Made by a program: the position numbers and the translations under genes. From an uncultured Clostridia bacterium (GTDB taxonomy: Bacteria > Bacillota > Clostridia > Oscillospirales > CAG-272): a stretch of DNA of 64,000 nt. The stretch lies in contig CALWJV010000006.1 in NCBI GenBank assembly GCA_944381115.1, positions 52,311-116,310 on the forward strand. Direction: 5' to 3'. The notes beneath the pieces are model-generated. The model worked only from the letters and a program-made list of their open reading frames with translations. It had not been told where the DNA came from and ran no database searches. Of the stretch, positions 63,885 to 64,000 are shown in pieces (positions within the stretch are counted from its first letter, which is position 1; every line of letters begins with the position of its first letter).

Positions 63885-64000
63885 CAGTCCACCTCATTAA
63901 GGATATCCGTCATGATCCCGCCGACGATCTCGGATGCCTTTTCCTGCATATCGGCGGTCACATGAGCATATCGGTCAAGCGTGAAGCTCGCATCAGCGTG
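63884..64000 (-). CDS. Second tyrosine integrase, C-terminal end only
   Basis: The last 38 residues before the TGA (TGATG overlap with the next start) read as an integrase C-terminus: ASFTLDRYAHVT with the catalytic Tyr, followed by ADMQEKASEIVGG. The remaining gene lies beyond the window edge. With 62494-63884 it forms a tandem pair. Confidence 0.8.
   Translation of the reverse strand, partial: HADASFTLDRYAHVTADMQEKASEIVGGIMTDILNEVD

Larger units (their letters stand above)
59909..64000. mobile_element. Integrated element next to tRNA-Pro (right end outside the window)
   Basis: The tRNA-Pro 3' end is followed by structured non-coding sequence with iterons, an accessory HTH/Abi_2/nucleotidyltransferase operon, and then two tandem tyrosine integrase genes whose base composition is visibly richer in GC than the accessory genes and the chromosome. 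The second integrase runs off the window. Left edge by position at the tRNA; the exact attachment core cannot be seen without the other end. Confidence 0.7.

Noticed and set aside
1..64000. CRISPR array, rRNA genes or replication origin
   Set aside because: I looked for regularly spaced repeats, rRNA-like sequence and DnaA-box clusters and found none.

Overview
The window is low-GC, tightly packed DNA from a spore-forming anaerobic Firmicute, most likely a Clostridia member of the Oscillospiraceae/Ruminococcaceae type. The evidence is the ctsR-mcsA-mcsB-clpC stress operon with a CtsR operator, SpoVG, both dipicolinate synthase subunits, ferredoxin-dependent 2-oxoacid chemistry, three T-box leaders, and consensus TTGACA/TATAAT promoters with 17-bp spacers. 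No species can be named from the sequence alone.

Layout: 1-7.4 kb holds a truncated SIS-domain protein, a long PRPP synthetase, MazG, a heterodimeric ABC exporter and a DEDDh exonuclease. 7.7-12.5 kb is the CtsR regulon operon. 12.5-26.1 kb (minus strand) is a branched-chain amino acid block: AzlCD exporter, a Leu T-box operon (divergent LeuA homologue, TIM-barrel/acyl-CoA ligase fusion, amidohydrolase), a branched-chain aminotransferase, and a Val T-box operon (HTH-cupin-acyl-CoA ligase, P-loop ATPase, four-subunit 2-oxoacid:ferredoxin oxidoreductase). 26-32 kb has TcdA, MurC, SpoVG, an M23 peptidase and unknown proteins. 32-34.4 kb is a HindIII-type restriction-modification pair lying between inverted copies of a repeat. 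34.6-39.5 kb carries a GH31 glycosidase and an Ile T-box operon with a second HTH-cupin-ligase and a small ferredoxin:thioredoxin reductase-like protein. 39.5-44.4 kb has a frameshifted lipoprotein, DusB, an HD protein and an acyl carrier protein. 44.4-53.9 kb is a complete shikimate/Phe/Tyr operon preceded by a leader peptide and attenuator. 54-59.7 kb has a MATE exporter, an esterase, dipicolinate synthase and a lipid kinase. From the tRNA-Pro at 59.8 kb to the window end is an integrated element with an Abi_2/HEPN plus nucleotidyltransferase pair and tandem tyrosine integrases.

The most interesting reading is that the three T-boxes, whose aligned specifier codons are CTC (Leu), GTA (Val) and ATC (Ile), each control an acyl-CoA ligase. 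Together with the oxidoreductase and aminotransferase this suggests a tRNA-controlled route that builds branched-chain amino acids from branched short-chain fatty acids by reductive carboxylation: acid to acyl-CoA, acyl-CoA plus CO2 to 2-oxoacid, then transamination. A second new-looking regulatory system is the aromatic-rich leader peptide (9 Phe/Tyr in 15 residues) with two terminator hairpins and a possible alternative pairing in front of the aromatic operon. The defence content (HindIII-like R-M, HEPN/nucleotidyltransferase pair) sits on transferred DNA.
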